Shown here: positions 9,015 through 20,709 of the stretch, piece after piece | How the letters are laid out: each line of letters starts with the position of its first letter | Numbering within the stretch: position 1 is the first letter of the stretch | Source of the DNA: Sequoia sempervirens | Taxonomy: Eukaryota > Streptophyta > Pinopsida > Cupressales > Cupressaceae | Direction: 5' to 3' | Length of the DNA: 64,000 bases | Assembly (NCBI GenBank): GCA_007258455.2 | Contig: VDFB02193867.1 | Location: forward strand, 527,550,751 to 527,614,750 | Notes under the pieces: generated by a model | What the model was told of the DNA's origin: nothing | The model's input: only the letters and a program-made list of their open reading frames with translations | Databases searched by the model: none | Translations under genes and position numbers: made by a program

Positions 9015-11978
9015 ATGGAGTCCTCTGGTTTTGGAAAGGGTAAGGGTAGAAAGCTATTTGAAAGTAGTCAGTCAAAGGGAAAGAAACAAAAGATTGATAC
9101 AGAGCATGGAGGCACTGAAAGGAGGTTGAACCAAGATCTCATTGATCAACTACCTGGTTTAGGGCCTAAGGCTAGAAGGTTCGCGCAGCTTAGGGTAGAA
9201 GTTGATAAGCTGGATGATAAATGCAAGTTCATAGGTGAGGTCTGGACTACTATAAGAGGGTATGAGCTTTTCAATTTCCACTATCATTGGAGAAACCGTC
9301 TTGAGCCCATCTATAATCCATGGAAGTTGAATGTAGGGAAATTGGTATGCCCTAATGTATTTGTAAATACATAATTGGTAAAGTTGTTTGCTGATAATTA
9401 TGATCCAAAACATAAAGCAATATGTGATCCTTCTGGAAAACCACAGATACATGTGTCAAAAGAAGCAATTGGCGAGGTTTTCAAATTGGAAGGGTTTTGT
9501 GACGAGGAAATCAATTGTGAAGAATTGCAGAACGAGTTTTCCATAATGGATACAAGTTACAAGGGTTGGAGGTTACCAATTCACAGGGTTAAACTGGGTA
9601 ACAAGTCAGAACCACTGCAGGATAGTGAAGGGCCTCCCTATCATGTAGATTTGTTTGAACCATATATGAAGTACACATATTTTTTAGTGTGTCAGGTGTT
9701 AGGGATGGATGCTCTGAAATTCATGTCCATGGTGCCAATGGTGATCACAGCAGATATTCAATATCACAATTCCAGGCCGTTCGATTATGCTTCATATATT
9801 TCTAAGGAGCTTGATTCAGGATTGATGGCTATAAAGAGTGGAGCTTCTATTGTTCACCTCATAAATTATTCATTGTTGATGCACTTAGTGCTATATTTTG
9901 GACAAGAGCTTGGGGTATGGCCTCCAGAAATGAGAATTTCTAAGATTGGCAAGGACGGTGAAGCATTGCATGTTCAGTTGTGGACTGCCATTTCGGACAG
10001 CAGGTTTGTTGGTTCTAGTTTTATTCATTTTGAGGAGTATTTTGTAAAGACATTGTATAGATTATATCATTATCCTTGTAACTATTCCTTGACTAATGAG
10101 ATCAAAAGATTCCTTTGGCCTAAAGACTTCAATGGGCCAATTGACCATAACTGGGGAGACTGGTATTGTTTGGAGAGAGCTACAGTAATCAGAGTGTATG
10201 GATTTGAAGATGCTCCTTTTATTCTGCCAAGGATAGTTCCAAATAGGGTTGCATATTTGGAAATTGTCAGACAAATGGATTTCTGTAGTGTGATGCATTT
10301 TAGTTCTTTTGGGAGGTAGGCTTTCATGCCAAGTACTTTGTGTTTTGGTGATTTCACTGTGTTAGCTAAAGAAGGATATAATTCAATTCTTGGTAAATTG
10401 TTGCATTATAATATGAAATGAGGACCACCCAGGAAAATTTTTTACCCTGAGGGATATATCAATTCGGCCAAGGAAAGGATAAATTTTAGAGGGTATCAGC
10501 ATGTACCCTATCCTTTTGATGATATGATCAGAAATTTTGATGAAGATGAAGTAGAAAATGTAGTTGAAAGATATAACCAGGGGCTACAGGACATTGAGTT
10601 ATTGTCTTCTGGAGATGAAGAAACACCAAGAGCTAATGTGCCATGGGGTAAAACAAAAAATATATCCAGGGTGAGGACTCAGCAATATGTCTGCCCAGTT
10701 AGAGAACAAAGTATTGAAAGTGGTGATGTTGATACAAGGCACATGGAGTATAGATCATTTGTTTCTGATGATGAGTTTATACATTCCCCATAGTTCAAGG
10801 CATTCTTGTACAAGTAGAAGGGGAAGGACATAAGGGAGAATGTTGATGATGTTACTTCAGGAAATGAGGAACAATTGTTGGCTCAATTGAGAAGATGTGT
10901 GGATGATGAAATGATAAAGCTGACTCCTGAAGTGGGAAGAAAAATGTTGGAGGATGCTGGAGTTATGATCTTTCCTGGCCTTGATTTGAATTCTGCATTG
11001 GTTTTTGATAGTTTCTTGAAGGGAAGTAACTCCACTCACAAGATTGATAAGGAAAAGGTGAAAGAAGTATATGCAGGGTCCAAGTATAATACTGATGAGG
11101 GATCACTGATGATATGGGCTTTGTACCCAGCACACAGAAAATCAGTGGTAATTGATAAAAAAAAGGCATTTGGCCATGTTATGACTCTAAAAGCTAGAGA
11201 AGCTGATCATGTTGCTATTGCAGATATTTGGGTAAATGTTGCAAAGTCAAATAAAGCACAAATTCAAATATTGATAAAAGAAAGAGAAGTGTATAAAGCA
11301 AATAATGAAAAATTGCTGAGAGAAAATGATAAGCTCAAGGATTTGGTTGGTGTTTCAATGGGGAAAACCAAAATGATTACTCAAGGAGAAAGCTCTCATG
11401 CAAAAGATCAATGGATAGGGTCAAGTGCTTATTCTCAGGGAAAGTATGATGCCATTGCTGCAATTGTCAAGAAGAGGCAAGATCAATTGACATCCTGGTT
11501 GAATAAATTGTGGGGAAGATACTCTCATACTCTTGCTGCATTGAAGGAGCACACAAGGATGGATGGACGATTCATGGAGAATTTTCATGAGTTGGCTCAA
11601 AGTGATGAGGCTAGCAGTTCTGCACTTGAGGCTGCAAATCATATAATCAATTGCCATCAAAAATTTTATGGTGAATTGCAAGGGGATGAGAAAGGGTTGA
11701 TTACAACTGCTAAGAAAACTATAGTCACATTCTTTGATGATAAAGGTGAATTGAAAGAAGCCACCAAATGGAAAAATGAATGTGAGACAATATTGGATGA
11801 AATCATGAAGATGACTTCTGTAGAGGATACAACATTGGAAGAAGTGAGCAAGCAAATTGAGGAAATTGTCAAGATGGAAATCACAATCCGGTATGCTGTT
11901 GAAGATGTGGACACATATGAGCACCGGGATTATTTGGACCATCTCAATAAGACTCACTTATGGCTAAATAGAGCCTAA
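9015..11978 (+). pseudogene. Extra sense ORF downstream of integrase, element A (unknown function)
   Basis: One frame of about 987 codons runs from MESSGFGKGKGRK to the TAA at 11976 with only five stops (TAA 9372, TAG 10317, TGA 10419, TAG 10791, TAG 10815) and no frameshift. A Lys-rich N terminus is followed by a conserved block (RGYELFNFHYHW, NPWKLNVGKLVCPNVF, EAIGEVFKLEGF, MDTSYKGW), a mid block (RFLWPKDF, RVYGFEDAP, PSTLCFGDF), an acidic linker and a C-terminal half (GRKMLEDAGVMIFPGLDL, IWALYP) with a probable coiled coil near residues 745-780. Element D has a homologue over its full length. The LV.LF ... EAI.EVF.L pattern distantly recalls the N-terminal part of plant Athila-type or putative transposon proteins; that is a guess. 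Same strand as gag-pol. Confidence 0.75.
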
Positions 11979-12448
11979 TTATTCTCTTTCTTTTTTTTTG
12001 TAATTGATGTTTCCTATTTCCGAAAGGTTGTGACCTTTCATATTCTCAATGTATAAATGTTCATTTTGAAAACAATATGCGATATAGTAGAATAGGATAG
12101 AGAATAGAGAATACAGTGGAACACCATGTTTCACAGGGCTGGGACTTTGCTATATGTTTTGAAGCCATGGAGATATCAATGAAAATCATCTGATTTGCTG
12201 GTGTATTATGGTGTCAATTGTTGTGTTGTGCCAATTGAAAAAATTATTTAAGTTGTCTCTAAAATTGATGTTGCTTGGTTATCTAAATTAGCATAACATG
12301 ATTATGTCTAGTTTATCAATATGTATTTGCCATATTTGTGTGATTGGTTGATAGGTTCTTTCAAGGAAGGATTAAATCCATTTGATTAATCACAATAATC
12401 AAGGAATTTCATTTAGATCAATAAGAAGAACTTAATAATCACATTCTT
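11979..12448 (+). other. 3' non-coding region, possibly including the start of the 3' LTR
   Basis: No gene seen. 12083-12112 is purine-rich (GAATAGGATAGAGAATAGAG) and could be the polypurine tract, which would start the LTR near 12120. A TATAAA lies at about 12048. The LTR boundary cannot be fixed because the left LTR is cut by the window edge. Confidence 0.4.
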
Positions 12449-12884
12449 GCATGTTTATACTAGTTATAAACAAAATATGCCAAACAATTTGAATGACCTC
12501 CAGAAAGAAGTCAGTTGTTTCAGATTTCATTTGACTCTGTATATTATATAAGGCACTGGTCTCACCATTCAGTTATTTAGTTTCACATATACTTTTACAT
12601 ATGTTAATTGAGCTTATTAGGGATTAGTTTTGAATACTGGTATACAATATATACCAAATTGGTTCAGTTTTTTCCATTTCAATTTGCCATCTTGGACAAA
12701 TCATGGAATGAAGAGAATATGAATAATCAAGTCTGCTTTATTTGTTATAGGTACACCTGCCTAGGTCTAGCAGCGCTTGGAGAGTAGAAGGTCTAATTGT
12801 TTCAAACCTTGTTCTATTACCCTAAAAAGTTGTGAAAGCTTGGCAACCTTTAGTGGTTCAAACCTGCATTTTTGAGAGCTAACA
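12449..12884 (+). repeat. 3' LTR of element A (matched portion)
   Basis: Matches 1-439 with about 95% identity by eye and ends in GAGAGCTAACA. The LTR probably begins further left. The next bases, TGAGC (12885-12889), would be one side of the 5-bp target duplication in element B. Confidence 0.9.
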
Positions 12885-14110
12885 TGAGCTATTGATGGGA
12901 TTCTAGGAAGGCTCACCTTCAGGTTTAAAGTTGATATTCCCTTGATTTGTAACTCACTGTGACAATAAAGGGTCTCAACCAATTGGGTTCAAACTTTCCC
13001 TTATTGTCTAGATTTGGTACATTTTTATGATTCTCCTTCAATAAAAAATCTTTGACTTGAAAGGTCTTAATCCTGATCTTCTTATTGTAGTTTCACTTGA
13101 GACGGTTTTGGTAGACTTGCAAATGGTTCAAGGCATCCATGCACCGCTCATCTAGTAATTCCAACTCATTCAATGATGACACCCAATATTCTTCATCAGT
13201 GATGACATTCTGTAGTGATATTCTGAAGGATGGGAGCTTGATTTCAATGGGGAGGATGGCTTCTGATATGTAGACTAGGGAGAAATGGGTTACACCTGTA
13301 GGCATGCAAATACTTGTTCAGTAAGTGCATAATGCCAGATTCAATTGTAGGTGCCAGTCACAACCAACTTCATTGACTATCTTCTTTAGGATTTTTAAGA
13401 TGGTTTTATTAGTAGCCTCAGCTTGGCCATTTCCTTGGGGGTAGTACGGAGTTTTAAAGCGATGTTGGATATTAAAATTTTGGCATAGGTCTCGAACATC
13501 CTGGTTTTTTAAAAGTGTCCCATTATTTGAGATAATGGCTTAAGGGACACCATAGTGGGAAATTAGGTAGTTTAGGATTCCATTTGATATCTACTTTCCT
13601 GTAATATAGGTCATGGGTATAGCCTCCACCCACTTCATGAAGTACTTAGTGGCAGTGATGATGAACTTATGCCCATTAGATGAGGTGGGGGTGATTTTAC
13701 CAATTAGACCAAGGCCCCACTGTGAAAATTGCCAAGGTGTAATGATTGGGTGGAGCTCTTGAGCTGGTGCATGGATGAGATCCCAATGTTGTTGACATTT
13801 TAGGCATTTCTAGACATATTCATGAGCTTTCTTCTCCATTGACAACCAATAGCCCAATCCTCAACATTTTCTTGTCCAAGGTCATACCACTTGAATGTGA
13901 ACCACAATTTCCATTATGTACCTCGATTAAAGTAGTCAAATCTCCCTCAATGTTTAGGCATCGTAAAAGGGTTCCTTCAATACTCCTATGATATAGGGTG
14001 TCACCTAAGATAACAAAACAGGATGACTTATTGACAAATGTTCTTTTAAGTTTTTGGGTGATATTGACAGGGGGGACTCCTATTCTCAGTTAGCTATATA
14101 TTTCATGATA
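12885..14110 (-). pseudogene. INT: Integrase of element B, degraded
   Basis: Read on the minus strand, 13380-13460 gives a catalytic-core ending like PQGNGQAEA (Glu) and 13620-13720 gives a GLIGKITPTSSNGHKF-like stretch followed by KYFMKWVEAIPM. 13093-13305 encodes the region before the GPY/F module (VTHFSLVYISEAILP). Many stops and shifts. Homologous to element C's integrase at 28081-29660. Its 3' end is interrupted by element A. Confidence 0.75.
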
Positions 14111-14440
14111 CCAGGGATCACCGGGACCAACGATTTCACACACAAATTTGGACTTTGGTACCTTGAACGTTGGTATGAGAAGCTACTTTACAAGGAATTC
14201 ATGCTTAGGGATGTTGTGTGGGATATCCAATAGTGATCCAATTATCACCATAACATCTCTTGCTTTGTTGTTTTCCCTTGGTATTTGTTCAAATGTGATG
14301 TCAATCAAGAATTCTTCGAGGCTTTCCACTAGTTTCTTGTATGGAGGCTTTCCTGTTCTTCTATCAAAAGTGATTCTACATAGAAGGTTATGTGTGGTGT
14401 TTTTTCTATTCCCAAGTTGACCGTATTTCACTTCTCCACT
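14111..14440 (-). pseudogene. C-terminal remnant of archaeal-type RNase H, element B
   Basis: The minus strand gives FEQIPRENNKARDVMVIIG and then LLDIPHNIPKHEFLV. This parallels FEQIPRTQNKVTDTMATIG in element C at 29890-30005. The Asp in KARDVM is the last catalytic acid of this RNase H class. The N-terminal catalytic part is not seen, and RT and gRNH, which should lie to the right, are absent. Confidence 0.7.
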
Positions 14441-16240
14441 AAGACTACTAACTTCTCTTGATGAATAACACTAAGAGGAAGATTGAATTCCTCATCCTTT
14501 GGTGCCTCAGAGAGGTGTTCACCATTGGATGCATCCCTTTTTTTTACTCTTTTTAGGTCAAAAAGTGTCATAGTGTGGTTTTCACTTAAAGGCCTAGATA
14601 TTATTCTTAAATTTTCACTTTTGTGATAGGTATGTGCAGGATCATCATGGAAAAAATAGGCCCTTAAGTGGCAAAAAATTTAGAAAAATCAGAGTTAGGC
14701 AACTTGACTTAAAAATTTCAATAAGTTATCTATATTATTTCAAAAAATATGTAAGAATAGAATATGTAGCAAATTGAATGTAGTTTCTAAACTACTAGGT
14801 TTATTTAAAAAAACATCTATTTGGTGAAAATTTGAAATTTCAATCCAGTGGTACTTAAATTTAAGGGAAAAATAAGAAGTAGGTGTCTGTCTAACCACCC
14901 TAACCACAATAAAATGATAACATTTTTCTATAATATTTTAGATGTAAGTAGAGGACTCATGTCTCGATGTGATGCATATTTTTTTGTAATTTTTTCAAGA
15001 AAATAATTAATTATAAATTTTTTATTACAACTTTTAAAAAATATAAAAACTTCAAGTATGTCTGACCACCTTAACTTGGTCAAAACTTCATGAAATTCAT
15101 TTTTTTTAATCCTATAGTATGTGAAGAATAGAATGTGACACATGTTTCAAATTCAAAAAATATGATACTCCTTTAAAGCTATAGATGTTTTTCAATCAGC
15201 CTATCAATTAGGGCTTTAGTCATAATTCAAATAGAAAATAAATAATAATTGTTTATTAAATTCAAAGTAAAGCATAATTTATATTGGTGGAAAGCTGAGG
15301 ATCTCCTTTAAAAACCCTTTTTGTTTCATCAATTTTGGGTAAAAGAGACTTGTTAGCCACATACCCTACACATACCCATCATGATCGTGCACATACCTTG
15401 ACTGAAGGATTCAATCATTTCCCCATAGTAGGAATGTGTGTCCAACTCAATGTCAAATCCTACTTTATGATGTCCATATGGTAAAATATCCCACAATCCC
15501 ATGAATTCTAAGAGAGACTCATCGTTTTCAAACGTGTGAAAAATTGGATGTCCTCATTGGTCATAGTTGATGAGTTGGGGATAGACTAACTTCAACTCAT
15601 TGGTTTGGTTGTTTGACTCAAAAGACATAGTGGAGATCATAAACAAGGCAGAGTCCTCAAATAGGATAGGTAAGTTAGTGAGGGGATCTTCGTCACACAC
15701 ATTAGTTATATCAAAGGTATAGTTGTCTAAGGGAAATCCAATGGATATTGGTAACTGAGGGGGAGCTTTGACTTTTCTAACCGGGGTACTTCTGCCAAGT
15801 ATAGTTATTTTCAGAGGGCTACATCCAAGGCCAAGATTCTTCATATGCTTCTCAAGAATAATGGTTTCTAGAAGGCCGCTATCATTTTGTCCCAAATTTT
15901 TATTTTTATTATAACCCCATCCCTACATTAAATATAGTCCTTTGTTGTCATTGTCCATGGGAAGATTAGGTATGGGCCTTTCATCTTGATATAGTAGACT
16001 TGACATATCCATTTCATCTACCAGTTCTTGACTTAGGTCCCCCATATTTTGAATTTGGAGGGGTCAGCTTTGAAGGTTTGAGTTGGTGTATCAATTGGAT
16101 GCAGTTGCCCATGAGATCGATGAGATGGAAAAATCTCTCCTATTGCAAAGGCACTCTTTTTTATCTTGTAGTCCCCACACCCAATGTCTTTGATAATGAA
16201 TTTGATATCAGAGATGTCAAGTAGTGGGTGTCTTTGTCTC
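14441..16240 (-). pseudogene. Pre-RT linker of element B, RT and gRNH deleted
   Basis: 14490-14560 corresponds to the linker just before RT in element C (31880-31960; both encode a PKDGG/EAPKD-like acidic stretch), although it sits only ~60 bp from the aRNH remnant. So RT and gRNH (about 1.5 kb in C) are gone. The linker resumes after the TIR element at 15398 and includes 15554-15895 on the minus strand (LGLGCSPLKITILGRSTPVR). No active domain is recognised in this part. Confidence 0.6.
14629..15397. mobile_element. TIR element copy 1 (non-autonomous)
   Basis: The ends are GGTATGTGCAGGATCATCAT at the left and, reverse-complemented, GGTATGTGCACGATCATGAT at the right. 769 bp, AT-rich, no coding capacity. 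Same family and orientation as the copies at 38967 and 48326; the copy at 24399 is inverted. No clear target duplication here (GATA / TTGA). Confidence 0.85.
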
Positions 16241-16850
16241 AGAATTGGAGGCTAAGTAGATGGGTCTACATATGGAGTTGTTGGCCCTTCATCATTCTTT
16301 GGGACTTGAGGGATCTTGTAGTACTTGGCTTCCAGATTCTTGCAATAGTAAAATGGCTCGGGATCACCATGGATTGTGACCTCCTAACCCTAATAAGGAA
16401 ACTTGACACATTGATGGAAGGTGGAGGCCACAACTCGCATCCCATGAATCCATACTCACCCTAGGAGGACATTGTAAGGTAGTTCAAGATCAAGGACTTT
16501 GCATGTGGTTTCCATGATAGTTATCCCTACTTGAATAAGGAGTTGAATAGTGCCTTGAGACACTCTTTCTTGATCATCATATGCCCTAATAATTATGCCT
16601 TTACCTTTTTCAATGACATCCTCAGAGAATCCTAGATTCTTTATCAGCTTGAGGGTACAAATATTTAGACCTGCACCTCCATCCACTAGGACTCTTTTGA
16701 CTTTATTCTTATGCACTAGGACTTCAAGGTGGAGTGCTAAATTATGTGATGGTTGTGTTGGGAAGTCTTGATCATAAAATATTAGAAGATGCAGTGTGGT
16801 GATGTGTCCGACAATAGCTTAAAACTAGTCTACATCAAGATCTGTTGGGA
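16241..16850 (-). pseudogene. pro: Aspartic protease of element B
   Basis: The minus-strand frame 16456-16716 gives KRVLVDGGAGLNICTLKL, an Asp-Gly-Gly-Ala active site typical of plant Tat/Athila proteases, followed by IIIRAYDDQERVSQG and LELPYNVLLG. The core is open for 86 codons, which makes it one of the better kept domains of B. It should be followed (leftwards) by the flap and RWIH-like end, seen in broken form near 16440 and below. Confidence 0.8.
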
Positions 16851-19800
16851 CGAAGGATGTGGCTAATGCTTCTTCTAGGATTTTCTTGTGTTGGTGAGAT
16901 TTTCAAAAACTCCACGATGGAGATATGAGTAGGGGTTATTTTTAGCTAGTCCAAGACATTATAACCATTGGGGATAGTTTTCAGATTAGAGGCGGGTGCC
17001 TTGGGTGGTTGTGATGATCTAGAACTGGTAACTCTACTACCACGTGTGGTGACTCCACAATTAGATTTGGATCCCTTGACAGTGACAACAATGACCTATT
17101 CATCTAAGGACACAACAACATGATCGTAAACATGGTTTACATTGTTATACTTTTCCTTTCCATTATTGTTCCCCTTATTGTGATCAAGCATTGGATTCAT
17201 GTATATCTTTAGGTCCTGAGTTCCTGTAGGTTGTTGAAAATTTATGATTTTGTCATCGATAAGGTCTTGGATCAAATTTTTCAGCTTCATGCAACTAGCT
17301 TTCATGTGCCCCTTTATTTTATGAAAATTGCAAAGGTGATTTTCATTGTACCAAGGTGGTTTCACTTGTGGCTCTTGATAATTCTCATAAATGGGGATTT
17401 TAATGAGATTTTCTTATACCAGTTTTTTCATGACAAATTCAATTGATTCCCCAAGGGGTGTTTATTTATGCTTGGGGGGATACTTGTTCTATGGAGGTGG
17501 CCCCCCTTGATTATTAAGATTATTGACCACTTGATTGTTTGGTTGTGGTGATACAGTTTTGGCTTGTTGTTTTGGTTATTGGCTTGCGGTTCTTGATATG
17601 ATTTTGAGTTTTTCCTTGGGGCATTGATTATAACTTTAGCATCAATGATGCCATCGTTAGTAACATTTTTGTTCTTTTCCAATGTGTGAGGTTTTTTCGT
17701 TGTAGCTAATTGATGGATAGTTGTCTTGAAAAGTAGGTGTCCCCCTTTGTGCAATAAGGGATCTTTCAATGTTGATCACCTTGGGGATCAACTGGTCATA
17801 TGTGGTGATGTAGTGTATTTTCAGATGGAAGGATAAAGTTTCTTTGAGATTGGTGATGATAGTACATATTTGTTGTTCTTTTGGAATGGACCATTTTCTT
17901 CTGTTGGCCTTGGATCACCATTGTTGTAAGAAGGATGCAAATGTCTCCCCGTTGGCTTGTTTTAAGGTGGATAGCTCTTCTAGACTCACATCCATGCCTA
18001 TGTTGAATTAATAGTTTTGTATGAATAAGTCCACATTTTCTTGGAACTTTTTGATTCCAGGGGAGAGAAGAGAGAACCATTCCACTATGGGTCCAACCAA
18101 ACTTTGAAGGAAAATTCACATTAGATAGGATTCATCATATGAAAATTCCATAAAATGTACTTGGAATTCACTAATGTGAACTTTAGGATTACCCGTCCCA
18201 CAATATTTGTCAAATTTAGGGATTTCAAATCCTTGTGGGAATGACACCATCACAATGCTTCTGTCGAATGGATAAGGGAAAAAAATATTTGGTGTTTTTG
18301 TTGTCTTCCCTAATTGGAGGTCTAGCACTTGTTGTGAGAGTAATTTGATTTGTGCGGACACATCCTCTTGCAGATCGGGTGGTGGGATGAATGTGTTTTG
18401 AGGTGGTTTGATCATTTGAGTGATGGGTGGATTGCTTTGTGTGTTTGTAGGAGGTGGTTGGAAGTTTTTTTGTGCCAAAAATGCTTGTTGGTAGTCCTAC
18501 AATTGCTCCTATGCCAACAACACTTGTTGTTGGTTTTGTTGCTATTGTGCCAATAGTGCTTATTGTTGGGCTAGTAGTTGAGCTACTTCTTGTTGCGCAC
18601 GATATTGTTGCAAAGCTTACTAGTATGCTTGCTACTGAGTTGCTTGTTGTTGTACTTGGTATTGTGCTTGAGCTTGTTGTGCTTGATATTGAGCTTGTGC
18701 CTAAGCTTGAGCTTGTTGAGTAGCTTGTGCGACCTAGGCAACCTATGTAGCTTGTGCTTCTTGAGTAGCTTGTGTGTCTTGTTGTTGCAACAAAGCTTGG
18801 GCGACTTGTTGCACTTGTTGTGAGGCTTGATTTGTTTGCACTTTTTGTGCATCTTGTTGTGCCTGTGCTTCTTGTGTAGCTTGTTGATTTTGGAATTTTT
18901 GGAGTGCCTTTTGATAGGCTTGTTGGGTTGCTTGTAGTGTAATGCTATATTGATTTTCCATGTTTGGGTTTGGACATGGGGGTTGAGGACTTGGAATTGT
19001 GTGAGATGGTGTGATTATATTTTTTTGAGGTGGTTGTTGACATATTATTTGAGTGATTGTGGTAGATGGTGCGATTGATATTCTGGGTCCTTGGGAGACC
19101 ACATTTTGAGGTGTAGTGACTGATGGTGTTCCTTGGATTGATGTCACCTATTGTTGTGATATCAGTGGCATGTTTGGAGGATTTGGTACATTGACTTGAT
19201 TTATGATTAGAGGATTGTTGTGGTTTGATTGATTTGGGATTAGTATGTTAGGTAAAGGGGGTTTCCCTAAACCGATGATTGATGTGGATGTTGATGTTAG
19301 AGGAGGTAGTGGTGGAGGAATTAGTAGTAGGTTTCCTTGACAAAGTGATGATGAGGCCCCAAAGATTCCCCCTTTTTTTAGTAGACCCACTTGTTCTTGT
19401 GGTACCATAGGGAGAGACACTTGTGTGTTTAGAGAATATATCAGTGTTGCAGAAAAAGTGAATGGATTATTGGTGTCATGAAAGATGAGTGGGATGTATT
19501 TGTGTCCAAATTTTGGTTATTTACAAGGGTGTGTGTTTGAAGGTAATAAATTAATGAACCCCCCTTGGTGACTATGGGTTGATTTGGAGCAAGGGATGTT
19601 GTGGGTTGTGGAATGGGTTGGATGATGTTTTGAAAGGGTGGTGTGAATGGTACAAGTAACACATTCTCAAGAGGTTTTTCCACAATAGTGCTTACATCAT
19701 AATCAGAAGGGAGTTTAGCCACTTCCTTTGCTAATTCTAACATGTATTGTGAAGGATTAAGTCTCATCATGGCATTGAAAATTGTCATTTTTAGGATTTC

Positions 19801-20010
19801 ATTTTGAGTCATTCCTAGGACATTGTTGGTGATATCCTCCACTTGACAATCTACCTCTTGAAGATCTTATGGTATTAGAGAAAGGTTTGGTGGGGGATTG
19901 TTAGATCCAATGGGATTGATTTTGAGAGTAGTTTGACTCAAGTCACTTGAAGTAGATGTTTCTTTGTTGGCTTCCATGTTTTTCTTGTGTTGAGATCTAG
20001 TTTGGACCAT
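16851..20010 (-). pseudogene. gag: gag of element B, broken, Gln-rich
   Basis: The minus-strand start codon is at 20010, giving MVQTRSQHKKNM, a start type common in plant Ty3/gypsy gag. Order: acidic N-terminal part, Pro/Asn-rich stretch (19150-19420), an extreme Gln/Ala-rich low-complexity part (about 18480-18950 and 18743-19147), the gag core (17900-18330; FPYPFDRSIVMVSFPQGFEI, PKVHISEFQVHF), and a zinc knuckle CNFHKIKGHMKASC (CX2HX4HX4C) near 17300-17340. Many frameshifts and stops. Element C sits 38 bp upstream of the start codon. Confidence 0.78.
18480..18950 (-). repeat. Gln-rich coding microsatellite-like tract in gag B
   Basis: Reiterated GCTTGTTGTG-like units on the + strand encode QATQEAQ, QQVQQVAQALLQQQ and similar on the minus strand. 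The unit is short and diverged, so it looks like old slippage expansion inside gag. Confidence 0.7.
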
Positions 20011-20047
20011 AAAATAAGGATCAAATTTTAGGAATGTGGGAGGTGAA

Positions 20048-20052
20048 CCTCT
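20048..20052. other. Target site duplication CCTCT, left of element C
   Basis: CCTCT abuts the LTR start TGTAAC on the + strand. An identical CCTCT follows the other LTR at 40793-40797. A 5-bp duplication is expected for LTR retrotransposon integration and fixes both ends of element C. Confidence 0.9.
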
Positions 20053-20422
20053 TGTAACTTTGGAAAATTTATGGTTTAGTAAATTAGAAGTAATAAATCC
20101 AAAATCCCAAAGCAAATATTGAAGTGCAAAAGAGAAATCATGAAAACAGATAAAATGCTTTACCATACATCTTCAATCTCCATGGCTGACCTCCTTTACA
20201 CCTTCTAGCTTGCTGAGAATTATAGTTTTCCCTTAGATTTCTGTGAGAAATCTAAGACTATGCCATTGTCCTACACAAGTGTTGAAGGATTTATGCAAGA
20301 TGACTCAAGAATGCCTAAGAAAAACTCTAAGTGTGTAGAAGAGTGGATGAAAATGACTAACAACAAAGATGCAAAATGTTCATGTAAAAGCTTGAGAGCT
20401 AAAAATGAAATCAAAATTGCCA

Positions 20423-20429
20423 TTTTATA
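20423..20429 (-). promoter_or_regulatory. TATA box in 3' LTR of C
   Basis: The minus strand reads CTCTATAAAATGG. The same site is at 40118-40124 in the 5' LTR and, in element E, TATAAAA at 63056-63062, so it is conserved in the family. Confidence 0.6.
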
Positions 20430-20709
20430 GAGAAAGGCAATTTTAAATCAATGGTCTAGATTGAAAGTTGAATCGACAGATAATATTAAAAGCTGAAATA
20501 AGGACAAAAATTACCATAAAAGGCTAGAGAATCAAATTAGTAACTGCCATTTGACCCTTGAATAAAATGAGCATCTTTTGAATTAAAAACTAATTTAATT
20601 CAAAAGTGGGGAATCATGTGACAGTAGACAATAAATGCCCATTATTTGCCAAAAATATGAAGTTTGACCATTTTAAATAAACAATTTTATTTAAAATGAG
20701 GAAAATGAC

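Larger units (their letters stand above)
1..12884 (+). mobile_element. Element A: Ty3/gypsy Tat-like LTR retrotransposon
   Basis: Bases 1-439 recur at 12449-12884 with about 20 differences over ~435 bp by eye (~5%), so they are the two LTRs of one element. Between them lie a primer site, gag, protease, archaeal-type RNase H, RT, Ty3-type RNase H and integrase in order, then a spacer and a long extra sense ORF. The left LTR may begin before the window. The right LTR ends inside the integrase 3' end of the reverse-strand element B, so A jumped into B. All coding parts carry stop codons, so this copy cannot make its own proteins. The left target duplication is outside the window. Confidence 0.92.

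Noticed and set aside
20038..20060. GGAGGTGAACCTC next to the 3' LTR of C as a primer site
   Set aside because: It is the flank of C inside B's leader (TSD CCTCT included), and its orientation is wrong for C.
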